Shown here: piece after piece, positions 17,430-29,439 of the stretch
Layout: the number at the start of each line of letters is the position of its first letter
How positions within the stretch are numbered: the stretch's first letter is position 1
Origin: Hoplostethus atlanticus
Taxonomy: Eukaryota; Chordata; Actinopteri; Trachichthyiformes; Trachichthyidae
Direction of reading: 5' to 3'
NCBI GenBank assembly: GCA_034670405.1
Contig: JAXDDX010000122.1
Span: 62,001-126,000 of the forward strand
DNA length: 64,000 nucleotides
The notes under the pieces: model-generated
Databases searched by the model: none
What the model was told of the DNA's origin: nothing
What the model saw: only the letters and a program-made list of their open reading frames with translations
Made by a program: the position numbers and the translations under genes

Positions 17430-19526
17430 GTAAACTAATGAACGATGACACTCTACACGGTTCTGATCAGGTCGATAACGTCCCGCTCTCTTTTTTGGAG
17501 AGAGCATGACGGCAAACTCGGCAAACGTGCACACATGTGAAAACTTGACTTTAAACCTTTAACTAATAAACAGAACCCACTGTTAAATTCGGCATTCATT
17601 CCATTCACCAAACACCACAGATTTCGATAAAATCCTAATGTTTACAATTTGTTCGCCTGTTATTCCCACATTCGTCCATCACCAAAATACACCGTGATGG
17701 GCCGTAGCGAACAGCGCGAAGTTATGGTAATTAAGATTTTCTTGAAGTAAAAGGCTGCTTGGTAGATTATCTACATGCCGAATTTACCAGAATACCCTAT
17801 GGATTCGGAAAACGTCGTAAATCGTGTTCTACCATGTATGTACGTTTGTCAATGAGCAAGGCGACATTAAACTGCCAGATTTCCGAATGGACTTTGGTGT
17901 GAAGTTCTCTCCATACACAAGAACTAAACGTCACCGGGGCTAAATGCACCGCAGTTACTCTTAAGTATGTGCTATCAAAGCTTTGTAACGTTTAGAGGCT
18001 AACGTATTGCTCATGTTGTGTCAGTTCCCCGCCATACGATGGCAGAGCGGTTCCACTAAAAATACTAGTGCTAACAAACTGTTAGCGGGCATCACTATAG
18101 ATACATTACACTTGGGAGTTACATTTTCACTTGAAAGGTCGCTACATTTGGTCCTCGAGGAGCCAATTTAAAAAATAAAAGTTAAAAAAAAAAATTGATT
18201 GGTTAATTGATTGGGATTGGTTTATTATTATTATTATTATTATTATTATGAATTATTATTATTATTATTTGTTTTCAGAAAAATCATAGCACATGTTTGG
18301 CTGTCTATCTGTGTCTATGTGTTCGCCCTGTGATGGATTGGCAACCTGTCCAGAGTGTTTCCCTGCCTTTCGCCCTATGCATGATAGGCTCCTGCCCCCC
18401 TCCCTGTGACCCTCAATAGAAATAAGTGGGTTTGGATGCATGTTGCTCCCATCTAGTGTTTAATGTCTGCCTTGGGAAATCTTAATGAAAATGTCTATTT
18501 TCAGGAACAACTGAGATGCTAGAGCTGACCAATACATGGTTATTCAAGGGCAATATTTTGCAACTTTTCTTTTTAAGTATTTATTTTCTTTCCACTACAA
18601 ATAAATAGTATACTATACTATCACCTGTTTTGCTGGTGCCATATGCTTTTATGGATATGGATAAGGCTTTCAAGGGATGTGGAAAGTCCTTCAAAATTGC
18701 TTCAAGAAGTATAATTGAGGTACACCTGCACCAGGTTTTCTGTACATGCATTGGTAAGTGCAGTACAGGTGGTGCAGTCTGATTCTGTGAACTGTGATAC
18801 TAGGCTACTAATTATGCCAAGACACCTCTGTTACAGCCTTGTCGTTGAAATTCTGTAAATAAACTGACTGCACACTCAGTGGTCTAAGCACGCATGGGTT
18901 CTTTACTGCTGAAAGCCATTAAGGCTTAACTGATTTGGGATTTTGAAGGCCAATACAGATATTTTTCAATGCTGCAGTTAGCTGATATTTAGTGCTGATA
19001 TTCAATATAAAAAAAAATGTAATACCATTTTCATGCCCAAAATCATGATTCAGTGTTTGCTCCAGGATTTTATTCTTGGCAGGGTGGAATAGCTTCTGAA
19101 ACCGCATTTAGACCGTCATGGGACTCTAACTGCTTGTGCACACTGTGAGCCACTTGCTTGATGGGTCTCTCTATTCTAATTGTGGGTGGTGCCGGATGCT
19201 CCGATTGCATCTATGTAGTGGTCTGCAGCTACCAAGTTTCGACTAGGGAAATCACATATTTTTCACTGCTTTGGTATTGCCCTTTATAACATTACATTGT
19301 TTTGATGTATTAACATAGCTATCTAGCAAGCGCCAATTATGTAGAAGTAGTCAAAACTAAACAGAAAGAAACTCTGTTAAACATCGAAGCGGTTTTAGAG
19401 AACCGGGAAGCTACGAATGGCTGTAAATGGCTCCAGTTGACAGGCAGAAATGAATGTCAATGAAACAAAATCACATCAATAAGGGAAATAAGGAAGCACG
19501 GAATTCTGATTGGCTGTTTTTTTTTC

Positions 19527-20540
19527 TTATTTAACCTGGAAGTCCCATTGAGATTAAAAATATCTTGACCTGACCAAGACAGGCAGCAGCACAAATCATT
19601 GCAACAAGTTTCACACAGACATGACAAATTGCAAAAGATGACTACAAATCACAGATATATTAGTGAAACAAGGCAACTTAACCATAGTGTGAAAGCTAAT
19701 TTAAAAAGCAACAACAGACTAATGAATCTTTTTTCATTTTCAATTTGAAAGCGTCTAGCGAGATTAGCTCCTCAAGCTTTAGGTCATTTGGCAACATATT
19801 TCGGGCAGAAGGAGCATAATACATAAAAGCCCTTTTCCCCTTTCCATTGGGGAAACACCACAGGAATGAGTCTCGAGAGCGTAAACAGTAGGATTCATGT
19901 CTTTTCTGCAAAATATAAGAACATAGATGGGATGGAAGCAGACCAAGAACTGCCTTAAATATAAAAACATAGCAGTGGCTAAGTCTACGGGTGGCCAACA
20001 CAGGCCAACCTACCCGGGGAATACAAATCACAATGGTGAATGAGGGCTTTACAATTTGCGATGAATCTCAAGGCAATGAACGCGTGTCAATTGAACGAAG
20101 GCGCTGAGAGGATGCATCCATATATTAAAGATCACCAGAGTTCAACACAGGCATGAAAGTTGCAAGTCTCCCTTTAGGTCTCGAAAGAAAAGTGAGACTT
20201 ATTTCCAAAATAAAAACCCAATTTCACTTTCTCCACAAGGTGCTTTAAAGGAGAGGGTGTCCATGGATATTTCTAAGGTGAAACAGCATTGATCACCTTG
20301 CCCTCAAGAATGAAGGGAGGTTTTGTGGCCTTGTTCTTGAGTTAGCAAACACCATTCGTGTTTTTTTTTCAGCATTCAGATCCAGCTTCAAATGACGCAG
20401 GGTATTTTGTACAGTATTAAAGGCAGATTGCAAGTCCTCAAAAGTAAGATGGCTGATGTTGGGCCATACCCAGATACATGTGATTCTATCGATTCTATGA
20501 GTACATTTCCTCTCCCTATAGTTCCCAACATAAACCATGC
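19527..20540 (-). mobile_element. LINE copy, C-terminal reverse-transcriptase part and 3' UTR
   Basis: Minus-strand non-LTR element inside the SDHAF3 intron. Upstream part (20538-20293): DLQSAFNTVQNTLRHLKLDL and NAEKKTRMVFANSRTRPQNL, the region after the RT catalytic core. Downstream part (20031-19696): RVGWPVLATRRLSHCYVFIF, KAVLGLLPSHLCSYILQ, and a final RNMLPNDLKLEELISLDAFK domain. The 3' UTR contains TTAATCTCAATGGGACTTCC and ends near 19527. Frames between the two parts are interrupted, and endonuclease and core RT are missing. The family is a common fish LINE of the Jockey/CR1/I assemblage; the clade is not resolved here. Confidence 0.82.
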
Positions 20541-23500
20541 AGCAGAACAGTGCGCCAGGCCTTTATTACACGACAATGGAGAGCCAATGTTTTCCAACGC
20601 AATTATGAATTATAGGGGGACGGCAAATCACCCATCTGCAGGTAATTTCTCTAATGAAGTGGCTGGTGATTGCAGCTGGAATCCTGCAAGGTCTCTTTTG
20701 TCATTGCAGTAGCTGTGAAGCCACTGGGGAGGAAGCAGTCACTCACATCACACCCCGGTTGAGTCCTCCTCTGTCCTCCACAATAGCTGGAGATTATCTG
20801 ACAACTTGTCAGGTTTCTTACAGCACTTTCACATCTGTAGACCATCTGCTTTGGTCCCAATCGGGGGCAGGAATTGTTATTTTGTTGAAGTTTCACATCA
20901 TTTCAAATGGCAACATTTCAATCAAACCGTAATTTATCAACCAAAACCCACGCAGTCGTTTCCTTCATTGTTCAAAGATTTGGTGCAAGGAAGAACTTTT
21001 CTTCCGCGGTAAAACTTGACAAAATATTTAACCCATAATGCACTTTACTTCCTGTAGCTGTAGCCAAACCAATCCAACTAAAGTGAGCGTTGGTCCCAGG
21101 CCAACAGAATCCATTTCTTATGTGAGTCCTGAGCTGACAAAAATGCAATGACTTCTTGACCACTGTATTATCATAATTTACCATAGATTAAGTATAGCCT
21201 AGTGTAGTATAGCCTCTAACTTAAATTTTTCATGTAAGGCAGCCTATACATTACATGATTATTGTGAAAGGAGATCGAGGGAAGGATTAATTGGAATGTT
21301 CACAAATCTAAACCCAAGGATGTGTAGTAACAGTAGAATATGGAGAGCTACGAACATACTGTAGCAATGCAAAATTATCCCCCACCCTCTCTCTCTCTTT
21401 CTCCCTCTCCATTTATTAAAGGGGGGGGGTGAATCACCACTCCATCTGGGCTTCCTTAGAAAAGTGCAGAAGGGCGGCAGGGCTGGGAACAGACGAGGAA
21501 TGAGACTCCAAATGTGATTACAAGCACTGAGTGTTCAGTCTAATCCACTTATTTCAGAGGTACCCATGGGAGTTCTCTGCTCCATTTGGGACTGACAACC
21601 TCTCCCTATATATATATATATATATATAAAAAGGGAGAGAGAGAGATTGTAAGGGAGAGAGGAAAGGAGGTATAGTAGAAGAGAGGAGCCGGAGAGAATT
21701 GGGATGGAGATTTAGTCGAATTGAGATGGCCCTACAGGAGCAAAGATCTGCATGCAGGGCAAGGAGATGGGGAAGGCAGTCGGTATGGGAATTTGACTGT
21801 GACCAAGAGGTTGATCCTTGGAGACGGAGGGGATTCGGGGACCATTAGCTGATGGGCAGCCTTGAGAGGGCAGACTGTAGCTCTGAGACCAAAACAGACA
21901 AAATGTTTGGAGGTCATGAACTCCTGTCCCATGTTCACATATTTGTTAAAACCAACATATTGGCAGCGGGTTCCACCAAATCAAGAGAGTAGTGTACTTC
22001 CCTCAAATTGATGCAGAGATAATCCTATTAATAGATGAATGGTTTGTCAGACACTATGTCTATCCTCAACATTGACTAAAAGTCAAGTTTTGTTAGAATT
22101 TGATCAGTGGTGTCTTCAGATGGATGCAATGGACAGATGTACAAGTCAATGGAATGGGACCAATCCATAGACAATCACTGACCTCTTTACATCTTAAGAA
22201 AGCTCAGTAGGGATTTGTGAATTCCAGAAATGGTCTTAGCTTAACTTTGGAGCATTTACTCCTTTTTTAGTCCGGTTCTTTGGCCAGGTGTCCAATAAAC
22301 AAGCTACTTGTAAGTCCAGGTGACCTTTTGTTTCCAAGCCCTGGTTCGCTTGTAATTGGCAATCTTTTCCACTATGATTTTGAACCAAAGAAAACCACCT
22401 GTAGGTGTGGTCACATACCCTAACAACCAAGCCCCACCAGGCATATACTGTACACCAAGGACTGATGCTGAGGGAATGGGCCCTGTAGCCGAGTTCCCCA
22501 AAAAAAAGTCGAGTGATGCGTGATATTGATGTTTTTCTTCTGCGTCTCCTGCAACCCCTGAGTGCTTTCCCGTGGAGGTTTAAACTATAACTCTCCTGCC
22601 TCTGGGAAAATAGAACCCCCTTGGCAAATGCTCAATATAATTACATTATGTGCAAGAGAAAGCCTCTCAGACAAATGGCTTGTTATTACTTAAAGTGAAA
22701 CCGTTCCAAAATCCCGAGGTGCTTTTCCAAACCCGAGACATTAACTTTGTGTTCTTTGCGCAACCCGTGGATGGTTTGCATGAATGAAAACGGATAGTGC
22801 TGGCCGTAAATCCGACCGTCTCCCTAGGATGATTCATAAGTGGCTGTGACAGATTTGACTGGTCGTGTATGGGCTGAGTCAAGTTGAGCGTTTTAGAGGA
22901 CGAAAGGGATCTACATGCACTAAATTCGTCCCTGGCTGACGTCCCTGCTGTAAATTGATTTTTGCATTCACAGACTCATTTGAATGGCCTTGGTAAAAAT
23001 TGGGTGGATGCCTCCTTGGAGTGTGCACTCCCACTGTCACCGAGTGTGGGAGGATCAGTGACACAATCAGGCCTCCTCTGGGGACACACTAGAGGATTAT
23101 CTGGCATATTAACGCCATATTCGGACCACCCGACAATCGGGAGGAGAATCCCTGATCTCAGGCTTGATCAGGACTGAACCGATCATCTGGTAGTGTGAAG
23201 AGTTTACAGATTCAGATATTTCCGATATCTATACAGGTTCTGAAGTGTATGGGGATCACAGATTCAATCCAAGAGTGGAGACGCCAATAGCCAGTGAGGG
23301 CCCAGTTTACAGTGAGCATTTTTTTCTGATGAGACCTACTCACCTCAGTCAGCAAGATAATCTCAATTATATCAGTTATATCATCAAGTGTGTGATAGAA
23401 CGTTGCTGCCTAATTGTCTAGTGTGTGACAAAAAAACAGAAATATATATATATTAATATATATATAACATGTCATTCACTAGTGTAGTAATTGCTATGGC

Positions 23501-23558
23501 TATTTTTTTGCTGTTTTTCCTAGAGCACTGCATTCAAACACTGAACCAAGTCGGTTAA

Positions 23559-24073
23559 AGGAATAGTTCACCCCAAAATAAAAACAAATAGTTATTATCT
23601 ACTCACTCGAAACTCAATTTAAGTTTGTATGAAAACCAAACAGAACAAGTTAGCCTGCAGAAGGCTGACATGGAAATGTCAGCCTTCTTCAAAACTAAGG
23701 AAGAATGGGCTTGCTACTGTGAAGTAGCACGCAGCGCCTCAAAAACATCCGCTATAAGCTGTCGAGTGTGCACGTGACATGAGGACGCACTGTTGTTGAG
23801 GTAAATATAGGAGATAATGAGGTAAATAATGGACTTTTGGACCCACAGTGCAGTTGTTTGGCTACAGAACACTTGGATTAGGCTGCACAAGGTGTTTGGA
23901 GAAATTTGATGGACATTTCATGCATATTTATGACGCTGTGAAAAGATGGGCCCATTAACTTCAAGGGCCAATTTGCGCTGTTTGGTTTTCATATGGACTT
24001 CAATGGAGTTTTGGCTGACATCGGGGGGTGAGTCGTTGCTGACCGAATTTTCGTTTTGGGGTGAACTATTCCT
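23559..24073. mobile_element. piggyBac-type MITE
   Basis: A 515-bp non-autonomous element with inverted termini AGGAATAGTTCACCCCAAAA on the left and TTTTGGGGTGAACTATTCCT on the right, a perfect 20-bp match. It is flanked on both sides by TTAA (23555-23558 and 24074-24077), the piggyBac target. No transposase is inside. The DNA to its right (24080-24150) carries GAGTC/CGAGTC-rich repeats of another fish element, so the MITE seems to have landed at the edge of an older repeat. Confidence 0.93.
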
Positions 24074-25829
24074 TTAAGCAGTCGAGTCACCATACCTCGA
24101 GTCCCAGTCAATTCCGAGTCACCGAGGTCATGTCAGAGTCGAGTCTCAAGTTATCCATGGTAGAACTTAAACTTAACATAAAAGGCTAGATTTTTATGGT
24201 GACTCTTTAAATTGTGGATTTAAGTCATTTCATTAAAATAAAAGTCTGACATATTGAGGGCATCTGACAGTTGTATTTACAAGTGTACAAAACATTACCA
24301 AGAAAAATTATAACATCAAAGCTATTGTATTTTAACAGTGCATGTTTAAATAATATTTTAAAAGTAGAACTAAAAGTAGAGCTTCCCACTCCCAAGCAGC
24401 GCACCCTCACCGAAATGTTAGAGTGGTTGTGTTTTATGGCAAATTTTCATCGCTTAAGGCTACAGGTAGGCTTATATTGTTAACCAACCAGATAATCCGG
24501 TACAAATTTAGGTAACACTGATGTCTAAGGTGATCCAGGGGTGTTTTTAGGATTTTATACCATTCGGGGTTTAGCCCAGAGGCAGCCATGGAACCATAGT
24601 AGGTGGGTCTGGGTGCATCCTTCCCCAATTTTTTAGAATTTCAACACCAAAATCAATCTGGTGCACTTTGTTGTGAGCATACATAGGTTGAAATGAAGCA
24701 GCATAGCAAACTCCTCAAACAGCAGTCTGTACACACACCTACAGTAATACTGTATATTGTAGTGTGCTGTCTGTCTTATCTGTTGCCGTCTGTCCTCACT
24801 CCTCCCTTCTGAATTCTTCTCTTGCCTCCTCTTATTTCTCTCCTCCTTTCATCTCTTTGTCTCTGTCCTCCTCTCTCTTGTTCAGTTCAGGTTGTGCAAA
24901 AGATAGACACAGTTAAAGGCTATATATGATGTACAGGCTGGGCTCATACCTCCTCATCTGTCTCTTTACTGTAAAAGAAAATCCACTGTAAAGAATTGTG
25001 CCTCTAGAGCTTTCATTAACTCATAGTATTATTACAACCTAATAGTAAGCTACTTGTGTTTGTTTGTTAGACATGGAAACTTAACTTTAGGCATAAGCAA
25101 ATTATTTCACCTCTCATATTCCTCTGTTAGAAAGCTGATATGTGTCCATGCTGTAGTAATAAAGATCATTATGCCATGGAAAGCCCTATCCATTGTGAAT
25201 AGTTAGGAGAGTCTATTATGCAGTAGTAAACAGTTGAAAGTTATCAGGGTTTTTTTTTAGCATTTAATGTTAGCAGCCGAAACAAATAGGGCTGAATTGG
25301 AGGAACATGACAAGACCGTACTTTACTAACTAGCTGACTAACTACCTGGCAGACCTTTAGACACAAGAGACATTTTGTTCACAATGATCCAATATTATAT
25401 TCAAAAATGGCTCAAAATGGCTTTTCAAAGAGTTTAGCTGTAGCTTGTAGGCATCTAAATATGTCTTCCCGGAGGGATTGCCATTTCAATTCAGTGTTCT
25501 TCTTATTGCTGTCTTATTGCAGCAATGGAGGCTTGCAGAGCTCTGGATGTTTTTCTTTGGTTGTTTTTCCTACTTTCAATATTTTTAACGTATTTTTGCA
25601 CCTGCACGAAATCCCTATAAACTCTTTTCATTTTAATACATGCACAGTTTCCTCTACTAAACTAATGGAATTGGTAAATATAGATCCTTTATTTCAGTTA
25701 AGAAAGGGAAATGTTTGATTTAAATGAGGATTGCATGGTAAAAACTATAAATGACTGTATATCCAGCTTGAACAAATATGTTCACACTGCACAATGTGAT
25801 TACTGATCTGTGTCTGATCCCTCCTACAG

Positions 25830-26030
25830 AACTACAAGGACACCCTGCAGACTCAGGTACTGGAGTCGGCCGGGGACCGAGTCATGGCACTCAATTTCGG
25901 GGCCAACCTGTCGGAGGCGAAATTCAAGGACTTCCAAGAGGAACAGATAGGCCAGCTGTACGAACTCATGCTGGAGTCCACCAAACCTAACAGACAGTTC
26001 GATATCCAAGAGGACAACTTCAAGAAGTGA
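25830..26030 (+). CDS. sdhaf3: SDHAF3 (ACN9), coding exon 2
   Basis: Last 66 codons and stop of SDHAF3. After the acceptor TCCTACAG the frame reads NYKDTLQTQVLESAGDRVMA, LNFGANLSEAKFKDFQEEQI, GQLYELMLESTKPNRQFDIQ and EDNFKK. The block EEQIGQLYELM...TKPNRQF is the family's C-terminal signature (human: [21 protein letters not shown], from memory). The phase 0 junction gives ...MSEWE-NYKD..., in line with family members. No frame damage is seen, so the gene looks functional. It is the only clear host housekeeping gene in the window. Confidence 0.96.
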   Translation, partial: NYKDTLQTQVLESAGDRVMALNFGANLSEAKFKDFQEEQIGQLYELMLESTKPNRQFDIQEDNFKK

Positions 26031-26127
26031 AGCAGTGGCGGGGGGGCTACTTGCCTACGAAGCGCCGATGGACGAACAGGAGAAGTAAAATTAGAAGGAA
26101 GAAGGGCCGGTGATTCATTCTGCCCAC

Positions 26128-26213
26128 TAATAAAGACACTGAGTGATTCAGATGAAGAGTAGTACCGGAAGCCAGGGTAGAGAGGCATTGAAGATTATTT
26201 GATTATATTAAAG
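26128..26213 (+). terminator. sdhaf3: SDHAF3 3' UTR polyadenylation signals
   Basis: AATAAA at about 26129-26134 and ATTAAA at about 26207-26212, 100-180 bases after the stop. A GT/T-rich stretch (GTGTTCCGTGTTCC) follows the second, which suits a cleavage region. Confidence 0.65.
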
Positions 26214-27236
26214 TACTGTGTAATATCTCTGTGTTCCGTGTTCCTTTCCTTGTCTCTCTTGCTATATCTGTGACAGTAAAAAGGTTCTTCACGCTTCACC
26301 GCAGACACAAGACGCATTAAGGTGGCAGTAATTCGTTTTCCCTTTGTCAACTTTTTCGCATGAATACAATACGGAGCTCATCCTCCATAAATGAAAGGCC
26401 ACGGAGATGCGTCTTCTCCGTGGATGCCCAAAGCACTCAAATCGACAATGCCCCTTTCAGCCTCGCTGGTCATCTCGCCGTTGTTGGGGTGTAACCCTCA
26501 TTATCCGCGTGGAAATATGAGCAGTCGGACATTTTGTGGACAGAAACTCGACTGGATTTTAATTTGACTTAATGTTCTGAAGTGGCTGAGGCCCAGTAGG
26601 ATTTATCACTATATTCAGTCATGAAGAAAACAAACTTTGTTTGAGCATTTGTTTACTGTCAACAATATTGTAATGTGACAACACACATCTGTTTAATCTA
26701 TGTATGTTGTACTTGAGGCCAGACTTAGAGTACTTTACCTGTTAACCCTCATGTTCACAACCATATGTTTCACAAGAGGAATAAACAAGGTTTCAGCAAA
26801 CTTTCATCTGTGTGCTCTTTATTTTATTTATTCATTTATTTATTGAGCATTCCTTAAATACTGTGGCGTCCCCGGGGATGCCCCGCCTTTGATTTCCCAG
26901 CATGCTTTGGGAGACTGTTGACTTGGCCATTGTCTGTTGTTTTTCTTGTTGTTTATGCAGATAATTCATGTTCATGGAGATAATTGTTTGGAGTAGTGCT
27001 GCACGATTAATCTAATCGCAATCGCAATCGCGATGTCAACCTGTGCGATTATATAACCGCAAAAGGCTGCGATTTAATTAAATAAAAAATGTGTGTGTGT
27101 GAACGTGCCAACCTATTCTCTGTTTGTGTGCAGTCTGCTACGCCCATAATACAGAGATGACCAATCAGTCTCTGTTCAGGCAGTGAAGCGTGTGTGCATG
27201 GTCACATGACTATCCGGTCTGGTGCAGTCAGACCAG

Positions 27237-28424
27237 GGGCCTGTTCCAAGAAGCAGGTTCAGCAAACTCTGAGTCTAACCCTGCACTCTGAGTTGATTCA
27301 TTCTGAGATGGCCAATTCTGAGTTTTCGGTTCCAGAACGGCTGATTTGAATTAGTTCAATCAATTTTGAGTATGTTCACCTTGAGTTAAGTGCGTGCGCG
27401 ACGACAATAAAAAGCCATCATCAATGGAGGTCCGATACTACGATTCACCATGGCAACCAGCAAGCAGAAGGGTCGTAAAGGAGAGGGAATTGGCGTGGGA
27501 GAGAATCGCTGCCCGAGTCAATGCGTACGTTTGAATGCAGCAGTGTATTAATTTAACATTTAACCACACTTTCTTATAATATTACCTACATGTGAGAAAG
27601 TGGTGGAATGGTATTGGAAAAAAAATATTTTGCAATCCCACGGGCGCAAAGCGCACTTGAAAATGCAGCAGCTGAAAATGAAATATAAAAACATTACATT
27701 CATTTAGCAGAGGCTTTTATCCAAAGCGACTTACAAAGGTGATAGTTAACACTATGTGGGGATCGAACCCACAACCCTGAGACTGAGAGTCTAATGCTCT
27801 ACTAACTGAGCTGTCTGGGCCAGACATACTTCAAATGGTGTACTTGGGGTGGCAAATTAGAAAGGCAGATCTAGAAATGTAATTACTCGAACATAAGTTA
27901 GAGGTGGGTGCATGGTCACAGGTGAAATGTGTTGTTGGAACAATATATAAATACTAACTGTTGCTTTTGTATTTGTAGGAAATAAAGAAGACCAAATGAA
28001 AGGTGTCTTTATTTGACTGCTCGGGGTGGTGGTAGCTTAATCCGTGAAGTGTAAACAGCATATTATATCTCGGACAGCTCTTCCATCCTGGACATAGAAC
28101 ATCTAATCGGGGTCTCAAAATCCTCTCCCGACGTAAGGCTATGCGAATTACTTCCGCTTGAATATCGATCGGGTTACCGAGGAAAGGACGCGCCATGTCC
28201 GACAGCTGCTTAAGGTTCAGCAGAGGGGAGGAGATAAGGAGAAAGTCAGGGTTTGTTCAAGAAAACCTGCTAGCGAGCAGGTTAGGTTCACAGAGTCAGT
28301 TACCATGGTAATTGACTCAGAGTTTGAGTTACCTCTCTTTCTGGAACGGAAAACCCAGAGTTTCCCTCATCTCAGGGTTAACAAACTCAGAGTTTTCACT
28401 AAACCCGCTTCTTGGAACAGGCCC
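27237..28424. mobile_element. PIF/Harbinger element nested in the hAT
   Basis: Inverted termini GGGCCTGTTCCAAGAAGCAG (left) and, read inward from the right, GGGCCTGTTCCAAGAAGCGG (19 of 20 match), flanked by a 3-bp target duplication CAG (27234-27236 and 28425-28427). Inside, the plus strand has a piece of the Myb/SANT-like protein (ELAWERIAARVNAYV near 27490-27535). The minus strand has the transposase N-terminus (28196 down to about 28020: MARPFLGNPIDIQAEVIRIA, LRRERILRPRLDVL). The two genes facing each other is the Harbinger norm. The DDE core is missing, so the copy cannot move itself. Confidence 0.92.
27690..27820 (-). mobile_element. tRNA-derived SINE nested in the Harbinger
   Basis: The minus-strand head (27820-27747) is clearly tRNA-like, closest to tRNA-Lys(CUU) as I recall it: GCCCAGACAGCTCAGTTAGT with the A box, an anticodon loop CTCTCAG, and a B box in GTGGGTTCGATCCCCAC. 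The acceptor 3' side does not pair with the 5' side, so it is not a working tRNA. The body on its far side (27690-27740) carries the fish SINE/LINE-tail motif TTTGTAAGTCGCTTTGGATA. Confidence 0.8.
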
Positions 28425-28799
28425 CAGGTGGAAAATGGATAACAACGAGCAGGTTGACGCTGAACTGGTGGGCAAAAAAAGGCGACAAATGTTACATGGC
28501 AATATTTTTGATTCAAGCTCAGCGACATTGAGCAGAAAGACATACTGTGTAAAACATGCAAAGTGAAAGTCGCTACATCACGCGGCAATACGACAAAGTT
28601 GTATCCAGGGTCGCAAACAACTTGCTTTTCGGCGAATGTCGCTTTTTTCACGTCAATTTGGGTGACTTGTGTGATTCGTCCCGATCCAAAGAGGGTTTTC
28701 TTTTGGGGGGGGTGGGGGGGGGGGGTGTGTATGGGTGACGGACGAATCTCCTTAACGATTCCTACAGTGTATTTCTGTCAGCTCATATGAGTGAACTGC

Positions 28800-29430
28800 A
28801 TTGAGCAAAAAATTCTACTCAACTGTCAGGACCTGCTCTTAAGCAACAGCAGAGCAGACAATCAGTGTAGGTGAATGGTTACGTGATATGCGTTTTCAGG
28901 CATATTAGCATTGACGGAGATCATTTCTGAAACGGTGCTAAAACACTTCTGTGAACGGAGATCCTACGTATTAGTGTGGATGTAGCCTGAATCCAGTTTC
29001 ATTTTTAGAAGAGGTTGTACAAAGTATGCCCCATTTTGTAACTTAATCACTAATTTTTATGTTACACCCTGCTTAAATGTCCTTGTTTGTTTGGGCATTC
29101 AAAATGTCTTATTTTAATGAAAATTAGTATTTTCTTATTTATTGTTCTATTTATTTAGTTGTACTATTGAGAAAACCTAACAAGTTTGCAGAAATGCCTG
29201 GGTCTGGTTCATAGTGGGGGAGCTGACTTACCTACCATTTCACTGTGGATGTTGTTGTTGCAATTAATACATGCTGGTAACACAGCTGGCTTCTGGTAAC
29301 AGCTGATTCCAGTGTGTCATCTGTCAGTAAAGTAACCTCTGCTCGCCACAATACTTTTACAGCAATATAAATAATCCTAATAAAGGCAAAGTTTTATCTC
29401 ACTGGAGCAAGAATTGTATATCTATCTATC
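28800..29430. other. Intergenic, possible hAT tail
   Basis: No gene is seen. GTGTGGATGTAGCCTG near 28975-28990 resembles a terminal region seen in some fish hAT elements, but I cannot fix the end. Confidence 0.35.
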
Positions 29431-29439
29431 CCTTACAAC

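Larger units (their letters stand above)
17430..25829 (+). other. sdhaf3: SDHAF3 intron
   Basis: An 8.4 kb intron with donor GTAAAC and acceptor TCCTACAG. It holds a TTA microsatellite (about 18218-18271), a minus-strand LINE (19527-20540), a TA repeat (21606-21628) and a piggyBac-type MITE (23559-24073). At about 18905-19035 there is a weak relative of the ATCGGCC-type MITE found at 41.3, 43.2 and 60.7 kb. Stretches 17430-18200, 20540-23500 and 24160-25800 show no gene or named repeat. Confidence 0.9.
26996..28690 (+). mobile_element. hAT element remnant (GCTGCACGATTAATC family), split by a Harbinger
   Basis: The left terminus TAGTGCTGCACGATTAATCT is typical of a common fish hAT family. After 240 bp the element is interrupted (27237-28424) and resumes with the start of its transposase at 28434: MDNNEQVDAELVGKKR, then in another frame a BED-finger-like block KTCKVKVATSRGNTTKLY. 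The remaining transposase is lost and the right end is not certain. A run of G8-T-G12 (28705-28725) follows. Frames are interrupted in several places. Confidence 0.75.

Noticed and set aside
25778-25990. 70-codon frame over SDHAF3 exon 2 in another frame
   Set aside because: The phase set by the exon 1 donor gives the conserved SDHAF3 C-terminus instead.
27747-27820. tRNA-Lys-like gene
   Set aside because: The acceptor 3' half does not pair with the 5' half, the anticodon stem has a mismatch, and a SINE body follows.
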